Of a stretch of 64,000 nucleotides of DNA, positions 9,739-19,152 are shown one piece after another. The notes below the pieces were generated by a model. That model was not told where the DNA came from. It did no database searches and saw only the letters and a program-made list of their open reading frames with translations. A program made the translations under genes and the position numbers. Positions within the stretch are counted from its first letter, which is position 1. Every line of letters starts with the position of its first letter. Source of the stretch: CAIWTU01 sp963815135 (GTDB lineage Bacteria > Desulfobacterota > Desulfuromonadia > Geobacterales > Geobacteraceae); assembly GCA_963815135.1 (NCBI GenBank), contig CAWFFO010000006.1:124001-188000 (forward strand). The letters run 5' to 3'.

Positions 9739-10086
9739 TCAATCCTGCCCGCCGTCGTTCTTCTTTATTCCACTGGGTCTGAAACACTTCGAAAAGTCGG
9801 GGGAGGGCGAGGCGCATTCCGATCCTTCCAGTGTTATTTCCCTTGACTGGTATTGCTTCTTCAGTTTATCGGTCAACGGTCCCACCAGAAGATACACCTG
9901 TTCCCTCGGAGTCTTATCAGGTTTGCCTCCGGGGATCAGGACCAGGTGCGCAAAAGGCTCGTTTCCGACCAGGCGGATTGTGCCGGTAATAGTGGATGTA
10001 ACCGGACGGGATGCAATTGCGCACCCCTGTCCGGCGAAAAGTATCAACAGAATAACGCTAAATCGACGTAACAGCGGTTTTACCAT
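9739..10086 (-). CDS. Small putative lipoprotein, unknown function
   Basis: 115 residues. An N-terminal hydrophobic stretch ends in the lipobox FAGQGC, followed by a short beta-rich segment (TITGTIRLVGNEPFAHLVLI) and a charged tail. A GAGGGG ribosome site precedes the ATG. It starts 12 bases after the stop of the upstream metallopeptidase gene, so the two are probably co-transcribed. The open frame on the opposite strand (9620-10204) has no signal or domain. I recognise no family. Confidence 0.6.
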   Translation of the reverse strand: MVKPLLRRFSVILLILFAGQGCAIASRPVTSTITGTIRLVGNEPFAHLVLIPGGKPDKTPREQVYLLVGPLTDKLKKQYQSREITLEGSECASPSPDFSKCFRPSGIKKNDGGQD

Positions 10087-10098
10087 GATTTTCCCCTC

Positions 10099-11685
10099 TC
10101 AGAAAGGAGGCCTGGCGCCTCCCGCCCGAAGTTCCTTCTCTCTGTCACGGAACCAGGAATCGACATATAATTTCAGGGGCTTGCCAGAATGTTGTGCCAG
10201 CTGACGGGCTGTCGGGTCCGAATCCATGGCCGTCATCATCTCCCGTGGCGTCTTCGGGATCACCGGTGCGGTAGCGGCGGCAATGGAAGCTGAAACCGAA
10301 AGCGCTGCCGTGGAATTTACGGCGGTGTGGACAATTGTGTCACCAGGCGGTTGGGCAGCGGAATATGTTGTTGAAGAGGGGTTTTCATAAATCAGGTAAC
10401 CAGTGCCGGCAAACGGGTAGGCTGTTCCGGACACCATGTCGACAGGTACTGATGGCGTTCCGCCGCTGTTTCCGTTTATGAAATTTGCTGTGGTTGCGGC
10501 GCTTGTGCCCTTTGTCCATGTTACAGTTGGAGTAGTGGATGCCGAATTAAAGCTGTAGTAATTGACGCTCCACTGGTTCAGAGGCAGGAGGGTTGCCGGA
10601 TTCAGCGTCGATGTCGTGAACAGTCCCGGAAGGGTTATTCTGTCTTGTCCGTTGTTGAAGAAATATGTCCCCGGCCAGGTGTTAAAGGATGTTGCCGCGT
10701 AGCCCCACTGGCTTTGCGGAGCGCCAAAGGTGGCGCCGTTACCGAAAAAGTTTGCAACTGCCCAGTCGCGGAAGGCAGAGGTGAAGTCTTTCGACGAGTT
10801 TATTGCCTTAAGCGCGTCATTGACCTCGGTGATAGAGGTACTTGTATTGTGGAGCATGTTCCAGAACAGGGAGTGGCCGGTTACCGTTCCGGCTGCGGAA
10901 TCGAAGCGGTCTTTCATGTACTGTGCCCACATGTAGTTCATGCCGTAATTTCCGACGGACTCGTCGAAGTTGACCAGCGAGTGATTCACGTTCCGGCTCA
11001 AGTCGTGCTCGTAGGAAAAGACGCTGGAGTAATCAGGTCCATAACCGCAATAATCCCGGGCGACCTGCGCCATTGCCTCGTCAATCCAAGTTGCATCTGT
11101 TTTATTCTGAAGATGCGTCTTCTGTTCCCAATGAATCATGTGCTGGAATTCATGGGCGATGGTGGCAAAAAATTCGATGCTGTCCGGATTGATCTTTGCC
11201 GCCGTATTGACGTTCATGAAGATGATTTCTTTCTGGTTCGAGTGGGAGTTCTGCGAGACGGAGTATTCGCTGATCGGATCGAAATAGCCGGCTATGAAGC
11301 TCGTGCTGGTTCCTGCGGTGAAGCCGTCCCTGACATTAAGGAGAAAAATGTATATCTTCGAATCGGAATCGATGCCCGGATTAGGTTCGCTGCCGTAGGC
11401 GGTGTTTTCGTCGGGATGGATCGTATTGTCGAATTGACTGATAATGTCGTTGATCGCCGTTGATGAAACACTCTGCCCGTTTTCCACGTATATGTAGCAG
11501 TTATTTCCTTCTCCCACCTTGGTGGCGTTTACCTGGTAATAACTGTTGTTGTTCGTAAAATCCACGGCCCAGAAACTTACGGAGCCGAGGGGAGTCGTGG
11601 TCGAAGTCGCGGACGATGAGGAACCTCCGCCGCCCCCGCAGCCGTATATGAAGAGAAATACGAGAAAGATCAGGTATCTGGTCAT
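10099..11685 (-). CDS. Secreted M30-like zinc metallopeptidase lipoprotein
   Basis: 528 residues from the ATG at 11685 (GAGGTG about 8 bases upstream; a longer frame begins at 11724). The signal ends in a lipobox before a glycine/serine-rich linker (YGCGGGGGSSSS), so it is exported and lipid-anchored. The catalytic zinc site is HEFQHMIHW (HExxH), with a further Glu in WIDEAMAQVARDY; this resembles hyicolysin-type (M30) peptidases. The C-terminal part is beta-rich and Thr/Ser-rich, like bacterial surface proteins. It heads a two-gene unit with the small lipoprotein. The natural substrate is unknown. Confidence 0.75.
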   Translation of the reverse strand: MTRYLIFLVFLFIYGCGGGGGSSSSATSTTTPLGSVSFWAVDFTNNNSYYQVNATKVGEGNNCYIYVENGQSVSSTAINDIISQFDNTIHPDENTAYGSEPNPGIDSDSKIYIFLLNVRDGFTAGTSTSFIAGYFDPISEYSVSQNSHSNQKEIIFMNVNTAAKINPDSIEFFATIAHEFQHMIHWEQKTHLQNKTDATWIDEAMAQVARDYCGYGPDYSSVFSYEHDLSRNVNHSLVNFDESVGNYGMNYMWAQYMKDRFDSAAGTVTGHSLFWNMLHNTSTSITEVNDALKAINSSKDFTSAFRDWAVANFFGNGATFGAPQSQWGYAATSFNTWPGTYFFNNGQDRITLPGLFTTSTLNPATLLPLNQWSVNYYSFNSASTTPTVTWTKGTSAATTANFINGNSGGTPSVPVDMVSGTAYPFAGTGYLIYENPSSTTYSAAQPPGDTIVHTAVNSTAALSVSASIAAATAPVIPKTPREMMTAMDSDPTARQLAQHSGKPLKLYVDSWFRDREKELRAGGARPPF

Positions 11686-11922
11686 TTTGAACACCTCGCT
11701 GGGCATTTTCTGTAACAGTATCACAAAATAGACCGATGGAAAGCGGGAACCTCTATCAATTTAAAAGGTCAGCGGCGTGCAGGCGCTCCAGCCGCTTTGC
11801 GGGTTTGCTTTCTACCGGTTTCTGTTATAAAGTTCTTTATCGATTTGCTGGCAACGCGAACCCGCAGTTTATCCCACGATGTATGGAAAGGCAAATAATT
11901 TCATGAAGATAAGGAACAAGGT

Positions 11923-13701
11923 ATGAATTATCCCGTCTGGTATCTGCCGGCCATCGGTGGCGGAACGCTGATCGCACTCATAGCCGTTGTCCACGTATTC
12001 ATATCCCATTTTGCGGTCGGCGGCGGCTTGTACCTGGTATGCGCTGAACGGAAAGGGCTTCGCGAAAATAACCGGGGAATCCTCGATTTCACGAAAAAAC
12101 ACGCCAAATTCTTCATGCTGACCACCATGGTTATGGGAGGAATCACCGGGGTCGGAATATGGTTTGTAATTTCCCTGGTCAATCCTTCCGTTACCTCGCT
12201 CATGATCCATACCTTCGTTTTCGGCTGGGCGACCGAGTGGGTATTCTTCATCGTGGAAATCGTCGCCATATTTGTCTATTTCTACTGCTTCGACACCATG
12301 GATGCGCGTACCCACCAGATTGTCGGATGGATATATTTCATCGCCGCATGGTTCAGCCTGTTCATCATCAACGGCATAATCGACTTCATGCTGACGCCTG
12401 GTTCCTGGACTGCAGACGCCGGTTTCTGGTCCGCTTTTTTCAATCCTTCATCCTGGCCTGCACTGTTGTTCAGGACTTTCGTTTCGCTCATGCTGGCCGG
12501 AATATATGCATTTATCACCACCTCTTTCCTGAAAGATACCGCACTCAAAGCCATAATGACCGGATATTCCGCCAAGTGGGTCCTCGGCTCATTGCTCGCG
12601 GCCATCCCGTCTGCCTACTGGTACCTGTCGACGCTGCCGAGTCATGCCCACTCTCTGGTCGAGAGCGTATCCCCCACAATCCGCGTGACATTGCAATTCG
12701 GAGTTTATTCAATCATATTGCTGCTCGCGGGAACGCTCATCCTGACCCTCGTGAAACCTTCGCTTCATACCCGGGCGGTCTCTTTCCTGGTTCTGATCAG
12801 CGCGTTTGTTTTGATGGGGTCGTTCGAGTGGACCAGGGAGGCGTCACGCCGGCCGTTCGTCATTAACGGGGTGATGTTTTCCAATTCCATTTATGAGAAG
12901 GATCTGGAAAAAATAGACGGTGACGGTTTCCTGCACACGGCCCGATGGGTTTCCGTGCGTGATGTCGGGGAAAACAATATGCTCGAGGCGGGAAGGGAGA
13001 TTTTCAGGAACCAGTGCTATGCGTGCCACACCATCGGCGGGATCAATAACAATATCAAGGCCAGGACCGCTTTCATGAACTATCCGTCACTTCTCAACTA
13101 CATTGGCAGGATCCATGAGATCAGGTACTTCATGCCTCCTTTCGCCGGGACGGAAAATGAGAAAAAAGCCCTGGCGTATTACATCATCGGCGGGATTCAG
13201 GGGAAACAAGTATCACTGGCCGAAGAAGCGCATGAGCAAAACGGCGGAAAAGGAAAGGAACTCTTTACCACTCATTGCACCATCTGCCATCCGCAAAGCC
13301 TGGTCAAGGAGCGAACAGCGGCATGGGACAGGAAGAAAATCCGTTGGGCGCTGGACAACCTGAACAGGCTCCAGAGCGCAATGCCCGACTATAACGGAAC
13401 AGCTGAAGAGAAGGACCTTATCGCCGGTTATATCTTCTCTCTCAGAAACGGGGAAGAAGAGCAATCCGGCCATGAAGGGAAGGAAGTGTTCCAGGAGCAC
13501 TGCTCCATGTGCCATTCCCTGCGCGGCGGACCTAATCCGCTTCTGCCGAAGATATCCGGGTGGGACCTCAAAAAGATAAGGAGCGCGCTGGACATGCTTG
13601 AAAAACTCAAGGGGGGAATGCCCCCGCTGGAGGCAAAGGGCGAGGACAAGGATGCCCTGGCGGACTTTCTCGCCAAATCCCTGCAGGGAGGCGGACAATG
13701 A
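11923..13701 (+). CDS. Cytochrome bd-like quinol oxidoreductase subunit I fused to a triheme cytochrome c domain
   Basis: 592 residues. The first 310 or so form about nine membrane helices resembling subunit I of cytochrome bd: the early helix ALIAVVHVFISHF holds candidate heme His, and WATEWVFFIVE keeps two acidic residues seen in that family. A periplasmic tail carries three c-type heme sites, CYACH (near 365), CTICH (near 451) and CSMCH (near 526). The typical GRQPW loop of canonical CydA is not seen. Ribosome site AAGGAACAAGGT precedes the ATG, and the stop overlaps the next gene as ATGA. Probably it passes electrons between quinol and periplasmic cytochromes or an acceptor; whether O2 is reduced is unknown. 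Confidence 0.72.
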   Translation: MNYPVWYLPAIGGGTLIALIAVVHVFISHFAVGGGLYLVCAERKGLRENNRGILDFTKKHAKFFMLTTMVMGGITGVGIWFVISLVNPSVTSLMIHTFVFGWATEWVFFIVEIVAIFVYFYCFDTMDARTHQIVGWIYFIAAWFSLFIINGIIDFMLTPGSWTADAGFWSAFFNPSSWPALLFRTFVSLMLAGIYAFITTSFLKDTALKAIMTGYSAKWVLGSLLAAIPSAYWYLSTLPSHAHSLVESVSPTIRVTLQFGVYSIILLLAGTLILTLVKPSLHTRAVSFLVLISAFVLMGSFEWTREASRRPFVINGVMFSNSIYEKDLEKIDGDGFLHTARWVSVRDVGENNMLEAGREIFRNQCYACHTIGGINNNIKARTAFMNYPSLLNYIGRIHEIRYFMPPFAGTENEKKALAYYIIGGIQGKQVSLAEEAHEQNGGKGKELFTTHCTICHPQSLVKERTAAWDRKKIRWALDNLNRLQSAMPDYNGTAEEKDLIAGYIFSLRNGEEEQSGHEGKEVFQEHCSMCHSLRGGPNPLLPKISGWDLKKIRSALDMLEKLKGGMPPLEAKGEDKDALADFLAKSLQGGGQ

Positions 13702-14759
13702 ATATATTGATACCATCACCCGACACTGTTTCCGTCTCATGGGGTTATTTCAAGCTGCTGCTGATGCTTGTCTTCCCCCTCCATCTCCTCTTGATGAATG
13801 CAATGCTCGGCACCACTGCCATCACCGTATATGCCGGTCTGAAAAGAGACGGGTCATATAAAAGGCTTGCCCATGAGCTGGCGAAAGTAATTCCTTTCCT
13901 CATCGCATTCGCCGTCAATATCGGAGTCGCCGCACTGCTGTTTTTGCAGGTTCTTTACGGAAACATGTTTTACACGAGCTCGGTTCTGATCGGGGCCTTC
14001 TGGATTTCCGTCATACCGCTGCTGATAATCGCTTATTATGCCGCCTACATTTTCGATTTCAGGTTTCTTGCGGCAAAAAGGCCGCCAACCTTGGCTATCG
14101 GATTGTCGCTGCTCATTTTCCTGTCGATAGCTTTTGTCTTCTCCAACAATATGACCCTGATGCTGGAGCCGGAGAACTGGAGCATCTATTTCACCCATTT
14201 GGCCGGAACCGCACTTAATCTCGCCGATCCGATGCTGCTGCCGCGTTATCTTCATTTCATGATCGGCGGCGTTGCCGTGGGCGGCCTGTTCGTTGCCCTG
14301 TACGGGAAATTGAGGAAAGGTCTGGACCCCGTTGTGCGCGGGGTCGCTGAAAGTACGGGCATGAAGGTGTTCACCATCTTTACCGGACTGCAGATCGGGG
14401 CCGGCTTCATTTTTCTTCTTTCGCTCCGCCGAAATGTAATGCTGCTTTTCATGGGCGGCAATCTGACTGTTACGGTGATTTTTATTGCCGGAGTTGTGAT
14501 CGCCCTGCTCGTGCTTGTTGCCGGGCAAAAGGGCAAAGTCTATCTGTGCGCGGCGCTTGTGATTCCTTTGGTGTATTTGATGGCATTCCTGAGGGATTTT
14601 GTGCGGACAGGTTACCTGGAACCGGTTTTTTCCCCGAAACATCTCCAAGTCATCCCCGAGTATTCACCCATGCTGCTGTTTCTGGCAGTGCTGATAATGG
14701 GCATTGTCACTATTTTCTGGCTGCTTTGGAAAGCCCGCAATGCCGTCCTTGCCCGATAA
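13698..14759 (+). CDS. Membrane partner subunit of the bd-like cytochrome complex
   Basis: 353 residues, almost entirely hydrophobic, with about nine predicted helices. The start overlaps the stop of the heme-containing subunit by four bases (ATGA), so the two are made in fixed ratio. His residues inside helices (PLHLLLMNAMLG and LPRYLHFMIGG) could bind heme. It looks like a distant relative of the large integral subunits of bd-type oxidases, but similarity is weak and the family is not certain. No soluble domain is present. Confidence 0.6.
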   Translation: MNILIPSPDTVSVSWGYFKLLLMLVFPLHLLLMNAMLGTTAITVYAGLKRDGSYKRLAHELAKVIPFLIAFAVNIGVAALLFLQVLYGNMFYTSSVLIGAFWISVIPLLIIAYYAAYIFDFRFLAAKRPPTLAIGLSLLIFLSIAFVFSNNMTLMLEPENWSIYFTHLAGTALNLADPMLLPRYLHFMIGGVAVGGLFVALYGKLRKGLDPVVRGVAESTGMKVFTIFTGLQIGAGFIFLLSLRRNVMLLFMGGNLTVTVIFIAGVVIALLVLVAGQKGKVYLCAALVIPLVYLMAFLRDFVRTGYLEPVFSPKHLQVIPEYSPMLLFLAVLIMGIVTIFWLLWKARNAVLAR

Positions 14760-14883
14760 ATGCGATAGTGCCGAAGTTACTATCTTGCGCTCTGGTCGTG
14801 TCTTTGTGCTAAACTGCGTTTTGCATGACCAGTCACATTGCACTGAGGTATCTGAGCTGGTCTTCTTTTCATGGAGTTGAACA

Positions 14884-16158
14884 TTGCCGATTCCCGCACA
14901 TATATCGAAATATCTTAATTCCCGGGGCGTCAAAGGCCCTTGGAATATAACGGGTGCTGCGCGGGAAGATCTTGCCGGCGCAGTTGTCATTCCCTCTCTT
15001 GCCGAAAGTGAGACCCTGTTCGCGACTCTGCGGTCCCTTGCCTCGAACCCTCCCGGGATTCTTTCGCGATACCTGGTTCTCGTTGTGGTCAATAATCGCG
15101 TCGATGCCCGGGATAAAGATAAAAAAGATAATTACCTCACTTTGGAGCGCCTTGCAGAAGGTGCTTATTCCGGCGGTCCAATGAATCTGGCATGGGTTGA
15201 CGCTGCCTCCGAAGGACTGGAATTGCCGGAAAAGGGTGGAGGCGTGGGGCTTGCGCGCAAAATCGGTTTTGACCTGTCACTGACCCGCCTGGCGTACGAA
15301 AAGGCCGATCCGGTGCTTGTTGCGCTCGATGCCGACACCCTGGTGAGTCCGGATTACCTGCCGGCCATTGTTCGTCATTTTGAGACCAGCCCTGTCAAGA
15401 GCGCGGTTATTCCCTTCCATCATCAGCCGGGAACAACGCCATTCCATGATTATGCGATCCGTCGCTATGAGCTTTTCCTGAGATGCTATGTAATGGGTTT
15501 GGCCAGGGCGGGCTCTCCCTATGCGTTTCACACCGTGGGCAGCGCCATGGCTTGCACGGCGGGAGCATATGTGAAGGCGGGAGGCATGAACGGCCGTATT
15601 GCCGGAGAGGACTTTTATTTTCTCCAGCAGTTGCACAGGACTTCAGGCGTCACCCAATTGCCGGGTACGGTGGTTTACCCGTCCGCCCGTGATTCTCACC
15701 GTGTACCTTTCGGTACAGGCAGAAGTGTCGGCCGTCTGTTGACCGATGGTGAAAAGGCGGTGCTTTTTTATCAGCCCGAATGTTTTGATATCCTGGGCCG
15801 ATGGCTCGACCTGGCAGGCAGTAATACGGACAAGACGGGAGAGGTGATACACGAGCGAAGCATGGAAATTTCCCGCCATCTTCACGAGTATCTCGGCGGG
15901 CTGCGCTTCCCGGAGGTGTGGGACAAACTGCGCCGCAACAGCGCGGAACGCCCCGGGCTGTTGAAGGCCTTCCACGACTGGTTCGACGGGCTGAAAACCA
16001 TGAAGCTGATCCATCACCTGTCCGACGGCCCTTTTCCCCGTTCTCACCACGAAGATACGGTTACCGGTTTTTTCCGCTGGGCCGGACTTGGATCATCTGC
16101 CTGCATGGAGGAACAACTCGCCGTGCTGAGGAAGATTCAAATGGAATGCAGAATCTGA
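14884..16158 (+). CDS. Glycosyltransferase, family 2-like
   Basis: 424 residues, no signal or membrane helix. The N-terminal 250 residues look like a GT-A fold: VVIPSLAESETLFATLRSL, VLVVVNNR, a DxD-type motif in VALDADTLVSPDYL, and GRIAGEDFYFLQQL where the family base is expected. Start is TTG with GGAG about 8 bases upstream; no in-frame ATG lies nearby. It is not in an obvious polysaccharide cluster, and donor and acceptor sugars are unknown. Confidence 0.7.
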   Translation: MPIPAHISKYLNSRGVKGPWNITGAAREDLAGAVVIPSLAESETLFATLRSLASNPPGILSRYLVLVVVNNRVDARDKDKKDNYLTLERLAEGAYSGGPMNLAWVDAASEGLELPEKGGGVGLARKIGFDLSLTRLAYEKADPVLVALDADTLVSPDYLPAIVRHFETSPVKSAVIPFHHQPGTTPFHDYAIRRYELFLRCYVMGLARAGSPYAFHTVGSAMACTAGAYVKAGGMNGRIAGEDFYFLQQLHRTSGVTQLPGTVVYPSARDSHRVPFGTGRSVGRLLTDGEKAVLFYQPECFDILGRWLDLAGSNTDKTGEVIHERSMEISRHLHEYLGGLRFPEVWDKLRRNSAERPGLLKAFHDWFDGLKTMKLIHHLSDGPFPRSHHEDTVTGFFRWAGLGSSACMEEQLAVLRKIQMECRI

Positions 16159-16341
16159 AGGTTACGGTTTCCAGGCCTGTTTTGCATTTTTTTCTTTTAT
16201 GGGATATAGTGCCTGCGGGTCCTTTGCAAACTCCAATAGTGGGCTGAAGCGTAGGTGATCCGGTCGATATTGTCGCAATGCCTTTATAGGCGGAATTTGC
16301 CGTTTGAAGCGAGGCGGCAGGTTTCCGTAAAGGAGTCGGAG

Positions 16342-17136
16342 ATGATGAAAAAAATACCTTTTTCGAAGCTGACGTCAATCTTTCTTCTGGTGTTTTTTTC
16401 CATCAGTGCCTCCGGGGCAGTCCGGGGGGGAACTGAGGGAATTATGCTTGCCTCGAAGGAAAACGTTGACGGCAGACTTAATGTGGGAGAGCCTGCCCAA
16501 GGCAGCAGGGCCTTCGAGGAATCCGCTAAAATCAGCGCGGCGACTCAGGTGCTGCAGGAAATACTGCACATTCCTGAACAGGTTATTCCGCCCGCTCTGT
16601 TGCGAAACGCGCATGGGGTGGCAATAATTCCGGGAATTATCAAGGCCGCGTTTTTTTTGGGAGGCCGATACGGAAGCGGCATACTTCTGGTCCACACGAA
16701 AGAGGGAGGATGGAGCAACCCGGTTTTCCTCAGGCTTGTGGGCGGAGGTTTCGGCTGGCAGTTCGGGGTCCAGTCAACCGATGTCATTCTTGTTTTTAAA
16801 AGCAGTAAAAGCATCGAAGGCTTGACCAGAGGGAAATTCACTCTTGGCGCCGATGCGAGCGTCGCTGCCGGGCCGGTGGGCAGAAGCGTTGAAGCCGCCA
16901 CCGACATGCAGCTGAAAGCAGAGATATATTCCTATTCGAGGAATCGAGGGCTGTTTGCGGGTGTATCTCTGGAGGGAGCCGCCCTGCAGATTGATAAAGA
17001 TGCCAATGAAGTTTTCTACGGCATGCAGGGGGTCAAAGCCGCCGATATCGTCTCCGGCGCAGACAAGGGCTCCTCATCTGTGCAAAATCTGAAAGATATT
17101 CTGACGGATTATGCGTCAGAGCATAACCTGGAGTAA
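16342..17136 (+). CDS. SYLF (Ysc84) lipid-binding domain protein
   Basis: 264 residues from the ATG at 16342, chosen for AAGGAG 6 bases upstream; a longer frame from 16255 lacks a ribosome site. A signal peptide (LTSIFLLVFFSISASGAV) exports it. The rest is one SYLF domain: IPPALLRNAHGVAIIPGIIKA, GGRYGSGILLV, VGGGFGWQFGVQSTDVILVF and AGPVGRSVEA. Homologues bind phospholipid; the bacterial role is unclear. The amidohydrolase gene begins 2 bases after its stop, so they are likely one transcript. Confidence 0.82.
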   Translation: MMKKIPFSKLTSIFLLVFFSISASGAVRGGTEGIMLASKENVDGRLNVGEPAQGSRAFEESAKISAATQVLQEILHIPEQVIPPALLRNAHGVAIIPGIIKAAFFLGGRYGSGILLVHTKEGGWSNPVFLRLVGGGFGWQFGVQSTDVILVFKSSKSIEGLTRGKFTLGADASVAAGPVGRSVEAATDMQLKAEIYSYSRNRGLFAGVSLEGAALQIDKDANEVFYGMQGVKAADIVSGADKGSSSVQNLKDILTDYASEHNLE

Positions 17137-17138
17137 GA

Positions 17139-18419
17139 ATGGATTCCCCTGAGAAAACTAGTGAGTACGGCAGATCCTCTTCCGGCGTTGACCTGGGAGT
17201 CGGGTCTGATACAGATCTTGAATATGAAAACCTTTTTGATCTGTACCGCTATTTTCATTCACATCCGGAATTATCCGGGCAGGAAGAAAAGACTTCGCTG
17301 AGGTTTGCAGAAGAGCTTGAAACGGCAGGTTTCCGGGTAACCCGTGGGGTAGGGGGGTATGGCGTCGTTGCAGTTCGCGAAAACGGCGACGGTCCCGTAA
17401 TAATGGTCCGTGCCGACCTCGATGCCTTGCCAATATCGGAATCGACGGGGCTTCCCTATGCCTGTGGGGACGGTATCATGCATGCCTGTGGCCATGATAT
17501 GCATATGACGGTTCTTGTCGGCGCGGCACGACTGCTGATGCGCCGGCTGGCAGAATGGAAGGGCACGCTGGTCATGGTCGGTCAACCCTCCGAGGAAACC
17601 GGGACAGGTGCATTGGCCATGCTCGAAGACGGCCTTTTTACCAGATTTCCCAGGCCCGATTTCATCCTTGCACTGCATGTATCCCCTCCTTTGCCGGCCG
17701 GAAAAGTGGGCTACAGCATCGGGGCGACCATGGCAGGTTGTGCATCCCTGGACCTGAAAATCTACGGCATCGGCGGTCACGGTTCCAGACCCAACGAAAC
17801 GAAAGATCCGATCGTACTGGCAGCTGAAACGATCTTGCTGCTGCAGACGATAGTGAGCCGAGAGATCGATCCGAAAGAGACCGCGGTCGTGACCGTCGGG
17901 GCGATCCACGGGGGAACAAGGGGTAATATTATCCCTGATGAAGTCACGTTAAAGATCAACTACCGTTATTTTTCTCCTGAAGTTGACCGCCGTATCAGCG
18001 CCGCGATAGAGCGCATCGTCAGGGGAACCGCCATTGCGGCGGGCGTCCCGGAGGAGAGGATGCCGGTATTGACGGCCGGTATGACAGGGCCGCCCATTTT
18101 CAGCGATCCCGATATCGCGTCCCGTATGGGAAAATTGTTTCGGGAATTCTTCGGCGACGAGAATGCCGTGCAGCTCGATCCGTTATCGGCAAGCGACGAT
18201 TTTGCCCATTTCGGCATGGAAGAGCCGAAAATACCACTTTTTTATTTCTGGCTCGGGGTATCGAACCCGGAAGAAGTCGCAGCTTGCGCAAAAGAAGACA
18301 GGCCTTCTCCCGGCATCCATAATCCTTCCTTTTCGCCGGACCCCGAACCATCGATCAAGACCGGTGTCAGTGCAATGGCCCTCGCTGTCCTTGATTTGTT
18401 CCAGCGCTGCATGGATTGA
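17139..18419 (+). CDS. M20D amidohydrolase (N-acyl amino acid or hippurate hydrolase type)
   Basis: 426 residues, cytoplasmic. It hydrolyses the amide bond of N-acylated amino acids with a two-metal centre. Visible marks are FHSHPELSGQE, the metal-ligand motif HACGHDMHM, QPSEETGTGA with the catalytic Glu, ALHVSPPLPAG, and the dimerisation-domain motif GIGGHGSRPNETKDP. The C-terminal SASDDFAHF and GIHNPSFSPD complete the catalytic domain. Length is usual, with an unconserved N-terminal extension of about 20 residues. The exact acyl substrate is not predictable. Confidence 0.85.
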   Translation: MDSPEKTSEYGRSSSGVDLGVGSDTDLEYENLFDLYRYFHSHPELSGQEEKTSLRFAEELETAGFRVTRGVGGYGVVAVRENGDGPVIMVRADLDALPISESTGLPYACGDGIMHACGHDMHMTVLVGAARLLMRRLAEWKGTLVMVGQPSEETGTGALAMLEDGLFTRFPRPDFILALHVSPPLPAGKVGYSIGATMAGCASLDLKIYGIGGHGSRPNETKDPIVLAAETILLLQTIVSREIDPKETAVVTVGAIHGGTRGNIIPDEVTLKINYRYFSPEVDRRISAAIERIVRGTAIAAGVPEERMPVLTAGMTGPPIFSDPDIASRMGKLFREFFGDENAVQLDPLSASDDFAHFGMEEPKIPLFYFWLGVSNPEEVAACAKEDRPSPGIHNPSFSPDPEPSIKTGVSAMALAVLDLFQRCMD

Positions 18420-18457
18420 TTCTTCGGATGTTATCTGCGTGGGATATTTTACTGGAT

Positions 18458-19015
18458 TCAGGCCGTTTTGCTTTCGAGACGTGCAAGTAATGCGGCGATT
18501 TCTTCTTCCGTAAATTCAGGCGCCGGCATGATGTCCTGTTCATCCCAGTCAAATTCCGCAATTTCCGCATACTTTCTTTTCATTCTTTCCAACCCGGTTT
18601 TTCTGATTGCCGCCGTTTTCGGCAGCCTGCTCTTTCCGGCATCGAGGTCGTGTTTGTTGACGGCGGCGCGCAATGCGGATATGAGTTCGACATCGTCCCA
18701 GGGTTTTACAATAAACCTGTAAACCTCTGCCAGATTAACGGCTTTCATGGCCGTATCCATTTCCGCGACACCTGTTATCATGATCCTGACCACGTCCGGA
18801 TGTCTCTTTTTTGCGATCGATAACAATTCGATTCCGGACAACCCCGGCATGCGTTCGTCACTGACAATGACCTTGACAGGGTCACGGTCGAGAATTCTGA
18901 GAGCTTTTCCGCCGTCAAAGGCAAAACGGATATTGTACGGTTCATCCTGAAGAGTTCGTTGGAACGCAAAAACCACTTTCGGCTCATCGTCTACGATCAA
19001 GATCGAGTATTTCAT
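18458..19015 (-). CDS. Response regulator, CheY-like receiver with short C-terminal tail
   Basis: 186 residues from the ATG at 19015 (GGAGG just upstream). Receiver domain covers 1-120: acidic pocket LIVDDEPK, phospho-acceptor Asp in VIVSDERMPGLSG, and Lys in RFIVKPWDD. This variant is typical of RpfG-like receivers. The 65-residue tail (FDWDEQDIMPAPEFTEEE) has no output domain that I recognise. It lies downstream of the hybrid sensor kinase on the same strand, 137 bases away, so it is a likely phosphotransfer partner. Confidence 0.82.
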   Translation of the reverse strand: MKYSILIVDDEPKVVFAFQRTLQDEPYNIRFAFDGGKALRILDRDPVKVIVSDERMPGLSGIELLSIAKKRHPDVVRIMITGVAEMDTAMKAVNLAEVYRFIVKPWDDVELISALRAAVNKHDLDAGKSRLPKTAAIRKTGLERMKRKYAEIAEFDWDEQDIMPAPEFTEEEIAALLARLESKTA

Positions 19016-19152
19016 GTTTTCCTCCATCTTTGACATGACGACATCACATCAGGCATCGGGCGGCTGCATCATGCCATAATTATGATCTGTCAGGCCCTTG
19101 CAGGCTAAGCATTCTTTATGCCGGATCTCTCAGCGCTGATAGTCCCCTCTGG

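Noticed and set aside
10645..11463. 272-codon open frame on the plus strand opposite the metallopeptidase gene
   Set aside because: The minus strand encodes a clear signal peptide, HExxH site and lipobox; the plus frame has none.
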